Positions 1 to 9,269 are shown, counted from the first letter of the stretch. The stretch: 64,000 nt of DNA from an uncultured Muribaculaceae bacterium (GCA_934663645.1 CAKUKR010000002.1:6647-70646), one strand, 5' to 3'. A program made the numbers and translations. Notes: generated from the sequence alone by a model not told the origin.

Positions 1-869
1 TTGTCTTTCTCTGCGGGAGCAAGCCCGAGTATCGACACCTCAAAGAGCAGCACGCTGTTGTCGTCGAGGCCATACTGCTTCTGTCCGCCACGGAACATGT
101 CTACTGCCGGGAATGCGAATGTCGCAGCCCCGCCCATCTTCATCGTGGATATCGCCTTTGCCATCGGAGATTCAAAGCCGAAAGAGCGGCCAACGACCAC
201 CTCCTCGGGAAGCTGCGGCAGCTTGACATCCTTGCCGTTCATTTCCTTGACGGCCAGCTTGACTTTCACGCGGTCGCCCTCTTTCAGGGTCTCGCCGCTG
301 CCCGGTTTCGACACCTTGACCATCAACCCCTCGCCGCTGGCGGTGAACCCGCGCTTCGCGAGCGGAGCCATAGCACTGACAGCAGCGTCATGGTCCTTGC
401 GCACCTTCTGCTCCTGAACGCGCTGCATCAGCGTCTGGAATTGCTGCATGACCTGAGGGTTCTTGGTTAACGAGTCGTTCTGGAGAGCGTATGCCAGCCC
501 GGTCAGCATGATGCTGTTGTTGATGTCCAGCCCGAGCTGGTCCTTGAAGTTCTTGTTGGTCATAGCCGCCTGAACACCGGCGGTGATGCCCGCGATGTAA
601 GCCTCAGACTTGCCGTCAAACATTCCCATTGACGCACGCAGCCCCTTGATGAAGTCAGCACGCCCGGCATCAGTCTTGAGCGTAGAGTCCTGCTGTGCCA
701 TCTGTTCATAGTAGTACGCTATGTTTATGCCCTGATAATAAGAGGCAGAGTCAGCAGTGTTGGAAACGCCGGCCTCTTTGATGTCCTTGCCCGTGACGTT
801 GCCTCCGTCGCAAGAAGCCAGCAACAGGAGGGACGCAACCGCTCCTGCGGCAAACAGTTTCAGTTTCAT
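1..869 (-). CDS. FKBP-type peptidyl-prolyl isomerase lipoprotein, C-terminus cut by window edge
   Basis: The visible 289 codons begin at ATG 869 and stay open to the window edge. The N-terminus is a lipoprotein signal with lipobox LASC (Cys20), so the protein should sit in the periplasm or outer membrane. A long helical segment (about residues 30-180, with SYYQGINIAYYYEQM) resembles the N-terminal dimerisation region of FkpA/FklB proteins. The last 100 residues look like a divergent FKBP domain (ending LLFEVSIL). Several usual FKBP active-site positions are not obvious, so it may be a chaperone more than an isomerase. It is the last visible gene of a four-gene FKBP operon read from 2229 leftwards, 12 nt after the small lipoprotein gene. 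Confidence 0.8.
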   Translation of the reverse strand, partial: MKLKLFAAGAVASLLLLASCDGGNVTGKDIKEAGVSNTADSASYYQGINIAYYYEQMAQQDSTLKTDAGRADFIKGLRASMGMFDGKSEAYIAGITAGVQAAMTNKNFKDQLGLDINNSIMLTGLAYALQNDSLTKNPQVMQQFQTLMQRVQEQKVRKDHDAAVSAMAPLAKRGFTASGEGLMVKVSKPGSGETLKEGDRVKVKLAVKEMNGKDVKLPQLPEEVVVGRSFGFESPMAKAISTMKMGGAATFAFPAVDMFRGGQKQYGLDDNSVLLFEVSILGLAPAEKD

Positions 870-881
870 AATATCTGTTCT

Positions 882-1097
882 TTATTTCGTCTTTGTCATT
901 TTATTGTCGGCCGCCGAGGGCGTGTCGGGTGTCACGGCAGCGATACTGTCTTCTGCAGCCGCAGCCCGAACGTCAGGCGCGTCCACCTCCACGGTGTCGC
1001 CCGTCGGCACCATGTTCTCCATGGTGCGTCCCTTGCAGCCCGTGGCGGCAATAGCCAGCACTGCCATACCGGCGGTCAGGAGAAACAGCTTTCTCAT
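882..1097 (-). CDS. Small lipoprotein in FKBP cluster
   Basis: A 71-residue protein with a lipoprotein signal and lipobox AATGC (Cys21), followed by a short polar, Ala/Asp-rich stretch with no recognisable domain. Its ATG overlaps the stop of the upstream FKBP gene (ATGA), which implies translational coupling, and it is 12 nt ahead of the next FKBP gene. The coupling and the clean lipobox are why I accept such a short gene. The function is unknown. It could be a membrane anchor or partner of the neighbouring periplasmic isomerases, which is inference only. Confidence 0.6.
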   Translation of the reverse strand: MRKLFLLTAGMAVLAIAATGCKGRTMENMVPTGDTVEVDAPDVRAAAAEDSIAAVTPDTPSAADNKMTKTK

Positions 1098-1642
1098 TTT
1101 CCGTTGACCTTGATGAGTTCAACCTCGAAGATCAGGTCAGCGTTCGGGGGTATCGGCCCTCCCGGTGTGCCCTGCTCGCCGTATGCAAGGTTGCTCGGTA
1201 TGTAGAACACAGCCTTGCCTCCAGTCTTCATCAGCTGCAAGCCCTCAGTCCAGCCCTTGATTACGCGGCTCAGAGGGAATGTGGCGGGTTCGCCGCGTTC
1301 GACAGAACTGTCGAACACTGTGCCGTCCAGTAGCTTGCCAGTGTAATGCACTGTCACTTCGTCTGTTTCCTTGGGAGATGCGCCAGTGCCTTCAGTTACA
1401 GTCACATACTTCAGTCCCGAAGCGGTGGTCTTGTAGGCCACACTGTCGCCTGTCTGCTGGAAGTAAGCCGCGTTGTACACGCCTTCCTGAACAGGCTCTG
1501 ATGCCGGCTCTGCCACTTGCTCCTGCTGCGCCTGTGCAGTATCGGTAACGTTTTCAGCCTTGCTCTTGCTGTTGCAAGATGATGCGCTCCACGCCAGCAA
1601 CGCGCCGGCAGCTACGAATGCGAAACTTGTCATACGCCTCAT
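1094..1642 (-). CDS. FKBP-type peptidyl-prolyl cis-trans isomerase, lipoprotein form
   Basis: 182 residues. A hydrophobic signal ends at a probable lipobox SASSC (Cys23). A Gln/Glu-rich linker runs to about residue 70, and a complete FKBP domain follows (about 78-181). The FKBP core is intact: [18 protein letters not shown], then [15 protein letters not shown] and a final FEVELIKV. This family catalyses cis-trans isomerisation of X-Pro bonds and helps fold exported proteins. The gene overlaps both neighbours by 4 nt (ATGA). Its FKBP domain closely matches that of the upstream gene, so the two probably arose by duplication, with one copy exported and one not. Confidence 0.92.
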   Translation of the reverse strand: MRRMTSFAFVAAGALLAWSASSCNSKSKAENVTDTAQAQQEQVAEPASEPVQEGVYNAAYFQQTGDSVAYKTTASGLKYVTVTEGTGASPKETDEVTVHYTGKLLDGTVFDSSVERGEPATFPLSRVIKGWTEGLQLMKTGGKAVFYIPSNLAYGEQGTPGGPIPPNADLIFEVELIKVNGK

Positions 1643-2229
1643 TTCTTTACCACCTTTATGAGTTCGACTTCAAATATGAGGGTTGAGTGCGGGGGGATAG
1701 CGCCAGGTATGCCCTGTGCGCCGTAAGCCAGCTCGCTCGGGATGAAGAACATGTACTTGCCGCCCTCCTTCATCAGCTGCACACCCTCGGTCCAGCCAGG
1801 GATAACACGGTTGAGGGGGAACGTAGCAGGCTCTCCGCGGCTGACGGAGCTGTCGAAGACTGTGCCGTCCAACAGGCGGCCAGTGTAGTGCACTGTCACC
1901 TCGTCGGTGGCTTTGGGCGATTCGCCTGTACCCTCCTTCTCCACAGTATATTGCAGACCGGAGGCAGTCACCTTGACACCCTCGTTCTTGGCGTTCTCCT
2001 CGAGGAACTTCGCGCCAGCCTCTTTTGCGACCTTCGTAGCCTTAGCCTCCAGCTCCTGCAGGTATGCGTTGATGACCTGCTGAGCCTCGTCCGGCTTGAC
2101 CTCCGGCTCCTTGTTCTCGAAAACGCATCTCACGGCATTGGTGAAATCCTCGATGTTCAAATCCTTTACGCCCATTCCGCGCAGTTGCTGACCCATGGCG
2201 AGTCCCCATGAATAACTCAGTTTGTCCAT
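1639..2229 (-). CDS. FKBP-type peptidyl-prolyl cis-trans isomerase (FklB/Mip-like)
   Basis: 196 residues with no signal peptide, so probably cytoplasmic. Residues 1-85 are the helical FKBP N-terminal domain ([13 protein letters not shown] at the start, then a Glu/Lys/Ala-rich helix). Residues 90-195 are a complete FKBP domain with [33 protein letters not shown] and FEVELIKV. It is the first gene of the four-gene cluster. The ATG at 2229 follows a short leader. A weak TACTTTTG box on the minus strand (2292-2285) is a possible promoter but lacks a matching -33 TTG. Confidence 0.93.
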   Translation of the reverse strand: MDKLSYSWGLAMGQQLRGMGVKDLNIEDFTNAVRCVFENKEPEVKPDEAQQVINAYLQELEAKATKVAKEAGAKFLEENAKNEGVKVTASGLQYTVEKEGTGESPKATDEVTVHYTGRLLDGTVFDSSVSRGEPATFPLNRVIPGWTEGVQLMKEGGKYMFFIPSELAYGAQGIPGAIPPHSTLIFEVELIKVVKK

Positions 2230-2375
2230 ATAGAAATAATTATGTTACGCGCAGGGGCATCTGCCCAGACGCATTTATGCTCTGCAAAAGTAGTTCATAA
2301 CGGCGACATGGTGTTTTGCGCCGCGTTAAAAATGCGTAATACCGCAACGCCAACAGCCGTGACTGCACGAAACAT

Positions 2376-2406
2376 TTGCAGAAGACGGAAAAACGCCGTA
2401 ACTTTG
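2376..2406 (+). promoter_or_regulatory. Promoter of tRNA-Gln
   Basis: TTG (2376-2378), exactly 20 nt, then TAACTTTG (2399-2406), the Bacteroidetes -33/-7 consensus. The tRNA begins about 84 nt further on, so a 5' leader has to be processed. Confidence 0.75.
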
Positions 2407-2489
2407 CACTGCTTTAAGCGAGTGGGTCTTTCTATAGAAGTAGTTTTTCTCAGAGTTGTGGTCAGATTTAATTCGCTGGAGCAATGGAT

Positions 2490-2560
2490 TGTCTTATGGT
2501 GTAATGGTAGCACAGCAGTTTTTGGTTCTGCTTGTCCAGGTTCGAATCCTGGTAAGACAA
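2490..2560 (+). tRNA. tRNA-Gln (TTG anticodon)
   Basis: The cloverleaf can be drawn by eye. The acceptor stem is TGTCTTA/TAAGACA with discriminator A. The D arm contains GGTGTAATGGTAGC and the T arm is CCAGG-TTCGAAT-CCTGG. The anticodon loop TTTTGGT places TTG at positions 34-36, which reads Gln codons. The innermost anticodon-stem pair is T-T, a mismatch. CCA is not encoded. Confidence 0.93.
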
Positions 2561-2580
2561 CTACCTGAAATCCAACCAAT

Positions 2581-2625
2581 AAAGTCCTTAAAGTCCTTAA
2601 GGTCTTTAAGGTCTTCAAAGACCTT
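2581..2625 (+). repeat. Five 9-nt repeats forming a hairpin after tRNA-Gln
   Basis: Five consecutive nonamers: AAAGTCCTT, AAAGTCCTT, AAGGTCTTT, AAGGTCTTC, AAAGACCTT. The last units fold into TTAAGGTCTT/AAGACCTTAA. Lying 20 nt after the tRNA, it may act as its terminator. The same 9-nt period recurs at four other intergenic loci in the window. Confidence 0.8.
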
Positions 2626-2663
2626 AAAACCACCGAGTTTATGCTCTCCAAAAATCTTACGCC

Positions 2664-3209
2664 ATGGGTGAGCTGGTGAGGCACAGCAGCAACTACAAGA
2701 TATTGCTGTCATACCAAAAAGCCGATACCATTTTCCAGCTGACCTACCACTTCTGCCACAAATATCTCACCAAGGGAGACCGCACCATAGATCAAATGGT
2801 GCAAGCTGCACGCAGCGGCAAACAGAACATCATAGAGGGGTGCGCAGCCTCTGCCACGTCGGCGGCGACGGAAATAAAATTGGTGAACGTGGCAAAAGCA
2901 AGCCTGAAAGAGCTGCTTGAGGATTTCGAGGACTACCTGAAAACACGAAATATGCGGCAGTGGGAACGCGGCTGCGCCGAATATGAGGCGATGTGCCGGC
3001 TCGGACGCAAGCACAACGACGCGGAATATTTCATGCGTCTCGCCGAAACAAGACCTGGCCATACGGTTGCCAACATGGTCATAATCCTGATTAACCAGGC
3101 TGACTACCTGCTGTTTCGGCAGCTTGAACGCCTCGAGGCGAATTTCCTGCACACTGGAGGCTTCAAAGAGCGCATGTACGCTTTGCGACGCAAGGAGCGC
3201 GGTCAATGA
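2664..3209 (+). CDS. Four-helix-bundle protein (23S rRNA intervening-sequence protein family)
   Basis: 181 residues, all-helical by composition. Residues 15-125 carry the family pattern: a start resembling LLSYQKADTIFQLTY, then DQMVQAARSGKQNIIEG, then a helix with KASLKELLEDFEDYL. This is the layout of the small four-helix-bundle proteins often found inside 23S rRNA intervening sequences or free-standing in Bacteroidetes. The biochemical role of the family is unknown. The ATG at 2664 is the first in frame after the repeat region. It is transcribed in the same direction as the tRNA upstream, and its neighbours give no clear functional link. Confidence 0.85.
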   Translation: MGELVRHSSNYKILLSYQKADTIFQLTYHFCHKYLTKGDRTIDQMVQAARSGKQNIIEGCAASATSAATEIKLVNVAKASLKELLEDFEDYLKTRNMRQWERGCAEYEAMCRLGRKHNDAEYFMRLAETRPGHTVANMVIILINQADYLLFRQLERLEANFLHTGGFKERMYALRRKERGQ

Positions 3210-3300
3210 CACATGAAGGAAGAAGAGTCACATCTCTCAATAAAAGGGGCTATACGATATTGAGGGGAGAGTCCGTTACAATAAGAAAATTCCAGAACCA

Positions 3301-3585
3301 ATGGATATAGCATCAGTGGCCGGGACGATAGCGGCGATATGCATGATTTTCGGCTACCTGCCGCAAGCCGTGTACACTATCCGCACCCGCGAGACAGACA
3401 GCATCGCCGTGCCGACGTTCCTGCTCATGGGACTCGGCGCGCTGTTCTTCGTCATTCAGGGTGTCGCTATCAGCAACATTCCGCTGGTGGTCACCAACAG
3501 CATAACATTCCTGTGCAGCGCGGTCATATTCGGCATCAAGGTGTATAACGACCATTTCCGCGGGCGCGGCAAACGGCGCGAATAA
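3301..3585 (+). CDS. SemiSWEET family sugar transporter
   Basis: 94 residues with three hydrophobic segments (about 4-22, 36-56 and 64-82). It carries the PQ-loop signature GYLPQAVYTIRTR after the first helix. Bacterial SemiSWEETs are half-size relatives of eukaryotic SWEETs that dimerise to form a bidirectional sugar carrier in the inner membrane. The length (usual 85-100) and three-helix topology fit. The substrate cannot be read from sequence. It lies 38 nt upstream of porW on the same strand and may be co-transcribed, though no functional link is known. Confidence 0.9.
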   Translation: MDIASVAGTIAAICMIFGYLPQAVYTIRTRETDSIAVPTFLLMGLGALFFVIQGVAISNIPLVVTNSITFLCSAVIFGIKVYNDHFRGRGKRRE

Positions 3586-3623
3586 CAGGCAATAATCAGC
3601 CGCCGCATGACGTTATCCATAAG

Positions 3624-6600
3624 ATGAAGACCAAGAGCGGAGGAACGCTTCGTGTGCGATACGCCTCGTTGGCACTGCTGTGCGCAGCTGTGCTGGCGTT
3701 CCTGTGCGCCTGTTCGACAAAGAAGAACACGGCGATGTCACGCAACTGGCAGGCGTTCAATACCCGCTACAACGTGTATTTCAACGGCTCGCAGCACTAT
3801 ATAGAGACGCTCAAGACCATGGAGCAGGGCTACGAGGACGACTATACGCGCACCGTCATGATGCACCCGGCGGAGGCACGTGCCAACAGCAAGCTGCCGC
3901 AGCCGCAGGGCGATTTCAAGCGCACTATCGAGAAGATGCAGAAAGCCATACAGCTCCACTCCATCAAGAAGAAGCCGGCGAAAAAGTCCGGATCGAAGAA
4001 GGAGAAGGAGTTCCGCGCCCGCGACGAGTTCAACCCGTTCCTGCACAATGCGTGGATGCTCATGGGCAAGAGCCAGTTCCTCGGCGGCGACTTCCTGGGC
4101 GCGGCAGCGACGTTCTTCTACATCGGGAAGCACTTCACCTGGCTGCCGCAGACGGTGACGGAGGCACAGCTGTGGGAGGCGTGGTCATACTGCGCCATGG
4201 ACTGGCTGTATGAAGCGGAGAACATCCTGCAAAAGATAGACGAGCGGCGGCTGACAAGCAAGTCGCTGCGACATCAATATGACGTGGTACAGGCAGACCT
4301 CGCCGTCCGTGCCGGGCGGCTGGAGCAGGCTGTCCCCTACCTGCAACGCGCTGCCGAGGGAAGCCACGGCACACAGCGCAACCGCCAGTACTTCCTGTTG
4401 GGGCAGGTATACTCGCGCCTCGGCGACAAGAGCAAGGCCTACTATGCATACCAGAAGGCCGGAGGCGGCGCGTCAACGCCATACCGCGCCAAGTTCAACG
4501 CCCGCATCAAGCAGAGCGAAGTATTCACCGGCACGGACATCAAGGGCGAGGTCAGCGCGTTGAGGCGCATGGCCCGCTATGGCCGCAACAACGAGTATCT
4601 AGACCAGATATACTATGCTATCGGCAACCTCTACCTGTCGCGGCGCGACAGCACGGAGGCTATCAAGAACTATGCGCTCGCCATCGAGAAATCGACGCGC
4701 AACGGCATCGACAAGGCGTTGGCGCAGGTGGCTCTGGGCGGCATATACTTCACCATGGGCGACTATGTCAAGGCGCAGCCCCTCTATTCCGAGGCCATAC
4801 CGCAGCTCAACGACAACTATCCTGACTACAAGGTGCTGAAGCGGCGCAGCGACGTGCTGGACGAGCTGAGCACCTACGCCGGCAACGTCCACCTGCAGGA
4901 CTCGCTGCTCACGCTCGCCAAGATGACCCCGGAGGAACAGGAGAAGGCGTGCCAGAAGCTCGTGGACGAGCTGAAGAAGCGCGAGAAGGAGGAGCAGGAT
5001 GCCGCCAAACGCGAGGAATACCTCGCCGAACAACGCGCCAAGGGCGACCAGAACACCAACAAGAACGCCCCGACGCAGTACCAGATGAACACTGACAAGT
5101 CGTGGTATTTCTACAATACGCAAGCCAAGAACACCGGCAAACAGGAGTTCCAGAAGCGGTGGGGCGCACGCAAGCTCGAGGACGACTGGCGGCGGCGCAA
5201 CAAGAACACGTTCTCGCTCGACGACATCTCCGACACCGACAGCGAAGTGCCGGACTCGCTCGCTAACGCCTCGCCCGAGGAGCGTGCCGCCGCCGACAGC
5301 ATCAACGCCGCCTCCGACCCGCACAACATAGAATACTACCTGGCGCAGATACCCAAGACCGAAGAGGAGATACAGAACTGCAACGACATCATACAGGAAG
5401 GCCTCTACAACATGGGCGTGATACTCAAGGACAAGCTCGACGACTACCCCTCGGCCCGCAACGAGTTCAACCGCCTCGAGGAGAGCTATCCCGACAACAT
5501 CTACCGCCTCGACGTATACTACAACATGTACCTTATGGCTGTGCGCGAGGAGGACACCGCCGAGGCTGAACGCTGGCGCAGCAAGATACTGACCGACTTC
5601 GCCGAAAGCACATACGGCAAGGCAATGGCAGACCCTTCATATTTCAACAACCTGCGGCGTATGTACATACGTCAGGAGGAGATGTATGCCGAGACATACC
5701 AGGCGTACCTGAACAACGAGAACAAGCGCGTGCGCTCGCTCGTGGCTGACGTGACGGAGGAATACCCGCTGTCGCCGCTGATGCCGAAGTTCGTGTTCCT
5801 CGACGCGCTGAGCTATGTCACCGAGGGCAACACCGAGAAATTCCGCGAGCGGCTGCAGGAGCTCCTCGAGAAATGGCCTGACACCGACATGACCGATATG
5901 GCCTCTGGCATGCTGAAAAACCTGAAGCAGGGCATGACTATCAAGGGCGGCATGGGCAACAGCCGCGGCATGCTGTGGGACACCCGTCTCACAGCTGACG
6001 GCGGCGACACGCCTACGGACGCAAACGGGCAGCCCGCCAACTTCGAGCATGACCCCAACTCGCCCCAGTATCTCGTGCTGGCCTTCCCCCGGGACTCCAT
6101 CAACTCCAACCAGCTGCTGTACGACGTGGCGCGCTTCAACTTCTCGACATTCACCACACAAGACTTCGATTTGGAGCAGATGGCTTTCGGCAACGTAGGT
6201 CTGCTGATAGTCAAGGGCTTTGCCAACGTGCGTCAGCTGGAGCATTACCGCACTGTCATGGCACAAGCCCCGCTGCCGGTATTGCCAGAGGCTGTGCGCC
6301 CTATCATGATAAGCCGCCCCAACTTTGAACTGTTGCTGCGCGAGGGACGTTCTTTCGATGAATACTTCCGCTACGAGGAGAAGGCTGCCGTCGAGCAGAC
6401 GGAAGAGGCTGTCGCAGGCACGGCTGACGATGTCGCAGAGCCTGACGCAACCGACGAGCCAACGCCCGAAACCGCTGCCGAACAAGCGGCTGAACCCGCT
6501 GAAACTCCGGCAGAAGAGCCTTCGTCCGAACTGGCAGAAACCCCGCAAGGGGAAACGCCCGGAGAGACACCGCAGGAGACTCCCGCCGAAACGCCGCAGC

Positions 6601-6659
6601 AAGAAGCGGCTCAAGAACCTACACAGCCGGAAGAGGAAGCTGCTCCGGCTGAGCAATGA
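3624..6659 (+). CDS. porW: Type IX secretion accessory lipoprotein PorW/SprE
   Basis: 1011 residues. The lipoprotein signal ends in lipobox LCAC (Cys30). The following region, with NTRYNVYFNGSQHYIE, is characteristic of SprE/PorW. The body is long and helical with TPR-like repeats (about 130-420 and 580-780). SprE in Flavobacterium and PorW in Porphyromonas are needed for type IX secretion and gliding, and PorW is reported to link the outer-membrane complex to the motor. The last 85 residues are a Glu/Pro/Ala/Thr low-complexity acidic tail with ETPQ-type repeats, which looks like a lineage-specific extension. porX follows 27 nt later, so the two T9SS genes form one unit. Confidence 0.87.
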   Translation: MKTKSGGTLRVRYASLALLCAAVLAFLCACSTKKNTAMSRNWQAFNTRYNVYFNGSQHYIETLKTMEQGYEDDYTRTVMMHPAEARANSKLPQPQGDFKRTIEKMQKAIQLHSIKKKPAKKSGSKKEKEFRARDEFNPFLHNAWMLMGKSQFLGGDFLGAAATFFYIGKHFTWLPQTVTEAQLWEAWSYCAMDWLYEAENILQKIDERRLTSKSLRHQYDVVQADLAVRAGRLEQAVPYLQRAAEGSHGTQRNRQYFLLGQVYSRLGDKSKAYYAYQKAGGGASTPYRAKFNARIKQSEVFTGTDIKGEVSALRRMARYGRNNEYLDQIYYAIGNLYLSRRDSTEAIKNYALAIEKSTRNGIDKALAQVALGGIYFTMGDYVKAQPLYSEAIPQLNDNYPDYKVLKRRSDVLDELSTYAGNVHLQDSLLTLAKMTPEEQEKACQKLVDELKKREKEEQDAAKREEYLAEQRAKGDQNTNKNAPTQYQMNTDKSWYFYNTQAKNTGKQEFQKRWGARKLEDDWRRRNKNTFSLDDISDTDSEVPDSLANASPEERAAADSINAASDPHNIEYYLAQIPKTEEEIQNCNDIIQEGLYNMGVILKDKLDDYPSARNEFNRLEESYPDNIYRLDVYYNMYLMAVREEDTAEAERWRSKILTDFAESTYGKAMADPSYFNNLRRMYIRQEEMYAETYQAYLNNENKRVRSLVADVTEEYPLSPLMPKFVFLDALSYVTEGNTEKFRERLQELLEKWPDTDMTDMASGMLKNLKQGMTIKGGMGNSRGMLWDTRLTADGGDTPTDANGQPANFEHDPNSPQYLVLAFPRDSINSNQLLYDVARFNFSTFTTQDFDLEQMAFGNVGLLIVKGFANVRQLEHYRTVMAQAPLPVLPEAVRPIMISRPNFELLLREGRSFDEYFRYEEKAAVEQTEEAVAGTADDVAEPDATDEPTPETAAEQAAEPAETPAEEPSSELAETPQGETPGETPQETPAETPQQEAAQEPTQPEEEAAPAEQ

Positions 6660-6686
6660 CATAAACAACCGTTAACGCTTTTTACT

Positions 6687-8222
6687 ATGGACCGCATCCT
6701 TTGGGCAGACGATGAAATCGATTTGCTGAAACCCCATATATTGTTCCTGAAAAACAAGGGCTACGATGTCGTGACCGTCAGCAACGGACGCGATGCCCTC
6801 GATGCCCTCGACAACGAGAAATTCTCGCTCATAATGCTCGACGAGAACATGCCCGGCCTTTCCGGCCTCGAGACCCTCGAACGCATCAACCACGCCCACC
6901 CGGACATTCCCGTAATCATGATTACCAAGTCCGAGGAGGAGAACCTGATGAACCAGGCTATCGGCAACAAGATTTCTGACTACCTCATCAAGCCGGTCAA
7001 CCCGATGCAGATACTGCTGTCGCTCAAAAAGAACCTGCACAGCGGCGAGCTGGTGGCAGCACAGGCATCGACAAGCTACCAGCAGGACTTCGGCAAGATT
7101 GCACTGCAGATCAACCAAGCCGCCTCGCTCACCGAGTGGATGGACATCTACCGCCAGCTCGTGTTCTGGGAGCTGAAGCTCGCCGACGCGGAGTCCAACC
7201 TCGACGAGATGCTGCTGATGCAGAAACGCGACGCCAACGCTGGCTTCTGCAAGTTTGTCAAGCGCAACTACGAGGAGTGGGTCAACGCCGAGACGCGCCC
7301 GCTCATGAGCCCTGACATCTTCAAGCACAAGCTGTTCCCGATGCTCGACAAGGGGGAGAAAGTATTCTTCATACTCATCGACAATTTCCGCCTCGACCAG
7401 TGGCGTGTGGTGCAGCCGCTCATGGCGGAGATGTTCGACATCTCCGAAGACCTGTACACGGCCATCCTCCCCACCTCAACGCAGTATGCCCGCAACTCCA
7501 TTTTCGCCGGACTGATGCCTGCGCAGATAGCCTCGATGTACCCGCAGTACTGGGTAGAGGAGGACGAAGACGAGGGACTGAACGTGCATGAGGGGGAACT
7601 CGTGGGGACGCAGCTCGCACGCTTCCGCAGAAAGGACAAGTATTCGTATACCAAGCTGAACGACTCCGTTTCCTGCGAGAAGTTTCTGCAGCGCATCAAC
7701 GACCTGAAGGACAACAACCTGAATGTCGTCGTCCTCAACTTTATCGACATGCTCTCACACGCTCGCACCGAGTCGAAGATGATACGCGAACTCGCAAACT
7801 CTGATGCCGCCTACCGCTCGCTGACAGAATCATGGTTCCGCCACTCGTCGGCGCTCGACCTCTTCCGCCGCATAGCCTCGATGGGCTACAAAGTTGTGCT
7901 GACCACAGACCATGGCACTATCCGTGTAGACAAGCCGATCAGGGTAGTCGGTGACAAGAACACCAACACCAACCTGCGATACAAGGTGGGCAAGAACCTG
8001 AAATACAATGCCAAACAGGTATATGAGATGCACGAGCCAAAACGTTTCGGACTGCCCTCGCCCAACGTATCCAGCGAGTTCATCTATGCCCTGAACGAGG
8101 ATTTCTTCTCCTATCCCAACAACTACAACTATTATGTGCAGTACTATACCGGGACATTCCAGCACGGAGGCATTTCCATGGAGGAGATGCTCGTGCCGCT
8201 CGTGACGATGTCCCCGAAATGA
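6687..8222 (+). CDS. porX: PorX: response regulator fused to PglZ-type phosphatase domain
   Basis: 511 residues. Residues 1-120 are a CheY-like receiver with the acidic pocket DDE (8-10), phosphoacceptor Asp52 in MLDENMPG, and the conserved Lys in LIKPVNP. After a helical linker, residues about 215-510 form an alkaline-phosphatase-like PglZ domain with the metal-ligand signature TTDHGT. In P. gingivalis and Flavobacterium, PorX controls T9SS gene expression and cargo export, and its PglZ domain hydrolyses oligonucleotides. The order porW-porX supports the assignment. No histidine kinase is adjacent. A candidate partner is encoded at 34537-35760. Confidence 0.95.
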   Translation: MDRILWADDEIDLLKPHILFLKNKGYDVVTVSNGRDALDALDNEKFSLIMLDENMPGLSGLETLERINHAHPDIPVIMITKSEEENLMNQAIGNKISDYLIKPVNPMQILLSLKKNLHSGELVAAQASTSYQQDFGKIALQINQAASLTEWMDIYRQLVFWELKLADAESNLDEMLLMQKRDANAGFCKFVKRNYEEWVNAETRPLMSPDIFKHKLFPMLDKGEKVFFILIDNFRLDQWRVVQPLMAEMFDISEDLYTAILPTSTQYARNSIFAGLMPAQIASMYPQYWVEEDEDEGLNVHEGELVGTQLARFRRKDKYSYTKLNDSVSCEKFLQRINDLKDNNLNVVVLNFIDMLSHARTESKMIRELANSDAAYRSLTESWFRHSSALDLFRRIASMGYKVVLTTDHGTIRVDKPIRVVGDKNTNTNLRYKVGKNLKYNAKQVYEMHEPKRFGLPSPNVSSEFIYALNEDFFSYPNNYNYYVQYYTGTFQHGGISMEEMLVPLVTMSPK

Positions 8223-9265
8223 CCTGCGGCATGAGAAGAAGGTGTCCCGTATTGCTGTGGCTGGCGGTGGTCGTAGCCGCGTTCCTTACACGGACGTATG
8301 CCGTGGGCAACAGCCCTGCCGCCCCGATTGACACGGACTCGCTGCGCCGCGCCCTGATAGCGCGTGCCGACACTGCCGATGCCGCCGAAGTGTTCCGCCT
8401 CTCCGCAGTCTTCGAACGCGGCGTGCCGGGCGTCGCCGCCGACAGCACAGTGGCGATGCTGTTGCTCCAGCGTGCCGCCGACATGAAGTCGCCAGCCGCG
8501 CTCAACTACCTCGGCTTCAAGTATTACCGAGGCGAGGGCGTGCCTCGTGACGCCCGCCGCGCACTGACGCTCATAGAAGAGGCTGCGCAGCTCGGCGATG
8601 TACGCAGCTACAACAACCTCGGGTGGCTGCTCGCCGAGGGGGAACTCGTGGAGCGCGACTATGCCAAAGCCGCATACTGGCTGCGGCGTGCCTCCGACGG
8701 CGGCGTGGCTACCGCCTCCGCCATGCTCGGCGACCTCTACGCTCGCGGCGAGGGCGTGCCTTGCGACACCCTCCGCGCCGACTCCCTCTACACCCTCGCC
8801 ATAGACCGGGGGCTGGGAGATGCGCAGCTAAAGCTGCTCGCGCTGCGAGGCGACAGCTTCCGCCAGCTGTCCCCCGAAGAGGCTGTACGCCTCGGGCTGC
8901 GCCATTACCTGCGCCGTGGCCCGACTGTCGGCGTGTTCCTGTTTCGCATAGCCGCCGAAAAGGGGGATGCCCGCGCCGAAGCGTTGCTCGGCGATGCCTG
9001 TTCGCGTGGTATCGGCACGCCATACGACCACAACCTCTCGACAATCCACTTCTATCGCGCTGCAACAGCCGGATATGCCCCGGCTCAGTTTGTCATCGCC
9101 GAGATGCTCGATATGTTTCCCGACGCATTGCAGCAGATACCCGACTATGCCCTGCCGCCAGGCACGCAGCGCAACAGCTCACAGCAATACTGGTACGAGC
9201 AAGCCGCCGGAGCCGGCATCACCGACGCGCAGACTGCCGCCCAAACTATGTTGAAACTTCAATAA
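8219..9265 (+). CDS. Secreted Sel1-repeat (TPR-like) protein
   Basis: 348 residues with an N-terminal signal peptide (hydrophobic about 8-26). Four to five Sel1-like repeats follow, recognised by the spacing of A..LG..Y..GEGVP.D...A, for example GFKYYRGEGVPRD and GDLYARGEGVPCD. Sel1 repeats mediate protein-protein contacts, so this is likely a periplasmic scaffold. The ATG at 8219 overlaps the porX stop (ATGA), and an in-frame ATG at 8231 is an equally plausible start. Coupling to porX suggests a T9SS-related or envelope role, which is inference. It ends 4 nt before the galactanase gene. Confidence 0.85.
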   Translation: MTCGMRRRCPVLLWLAVVVAAFLTRTYAVGNSPAAPIDTDSLRRALIARADTADAAEVFRLSAVFERGVPGVAADSTVAMLLLQRAADMKSPAALNYLGFKYYRGEGVPRDARRALTLIEEAAQLGDVRSYNNLGWLLAEGELVERDYAKAAYWLRRASDGGVATASAMLGDLYARGEGVPCDTLRADSLYTLAIDRGLGDAQLKLLALRGDSFRQLSPEEAVRLGLRHYLRRGPTVGVFLFRIAAEKGDARAEALLGDACSRGIGTPYDHNLSTIHFYRAATAGYAPAQFVIAEMLDMFPDALQQIPDYALPPGTQRNSSQQYWYEQAAGAGITDAQTAAQTMLKLQ

Positions 9266-9269
9266 CAAT

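Noticed and set aside
2285-2292. TACTTTTG box as promoter of the FKBP cluster
   Set aside because: The -7 box is reasonable, but no TTG occurs at 19-21 nt upstream, unlike most promoters in this window, so it was not listed as a feature.
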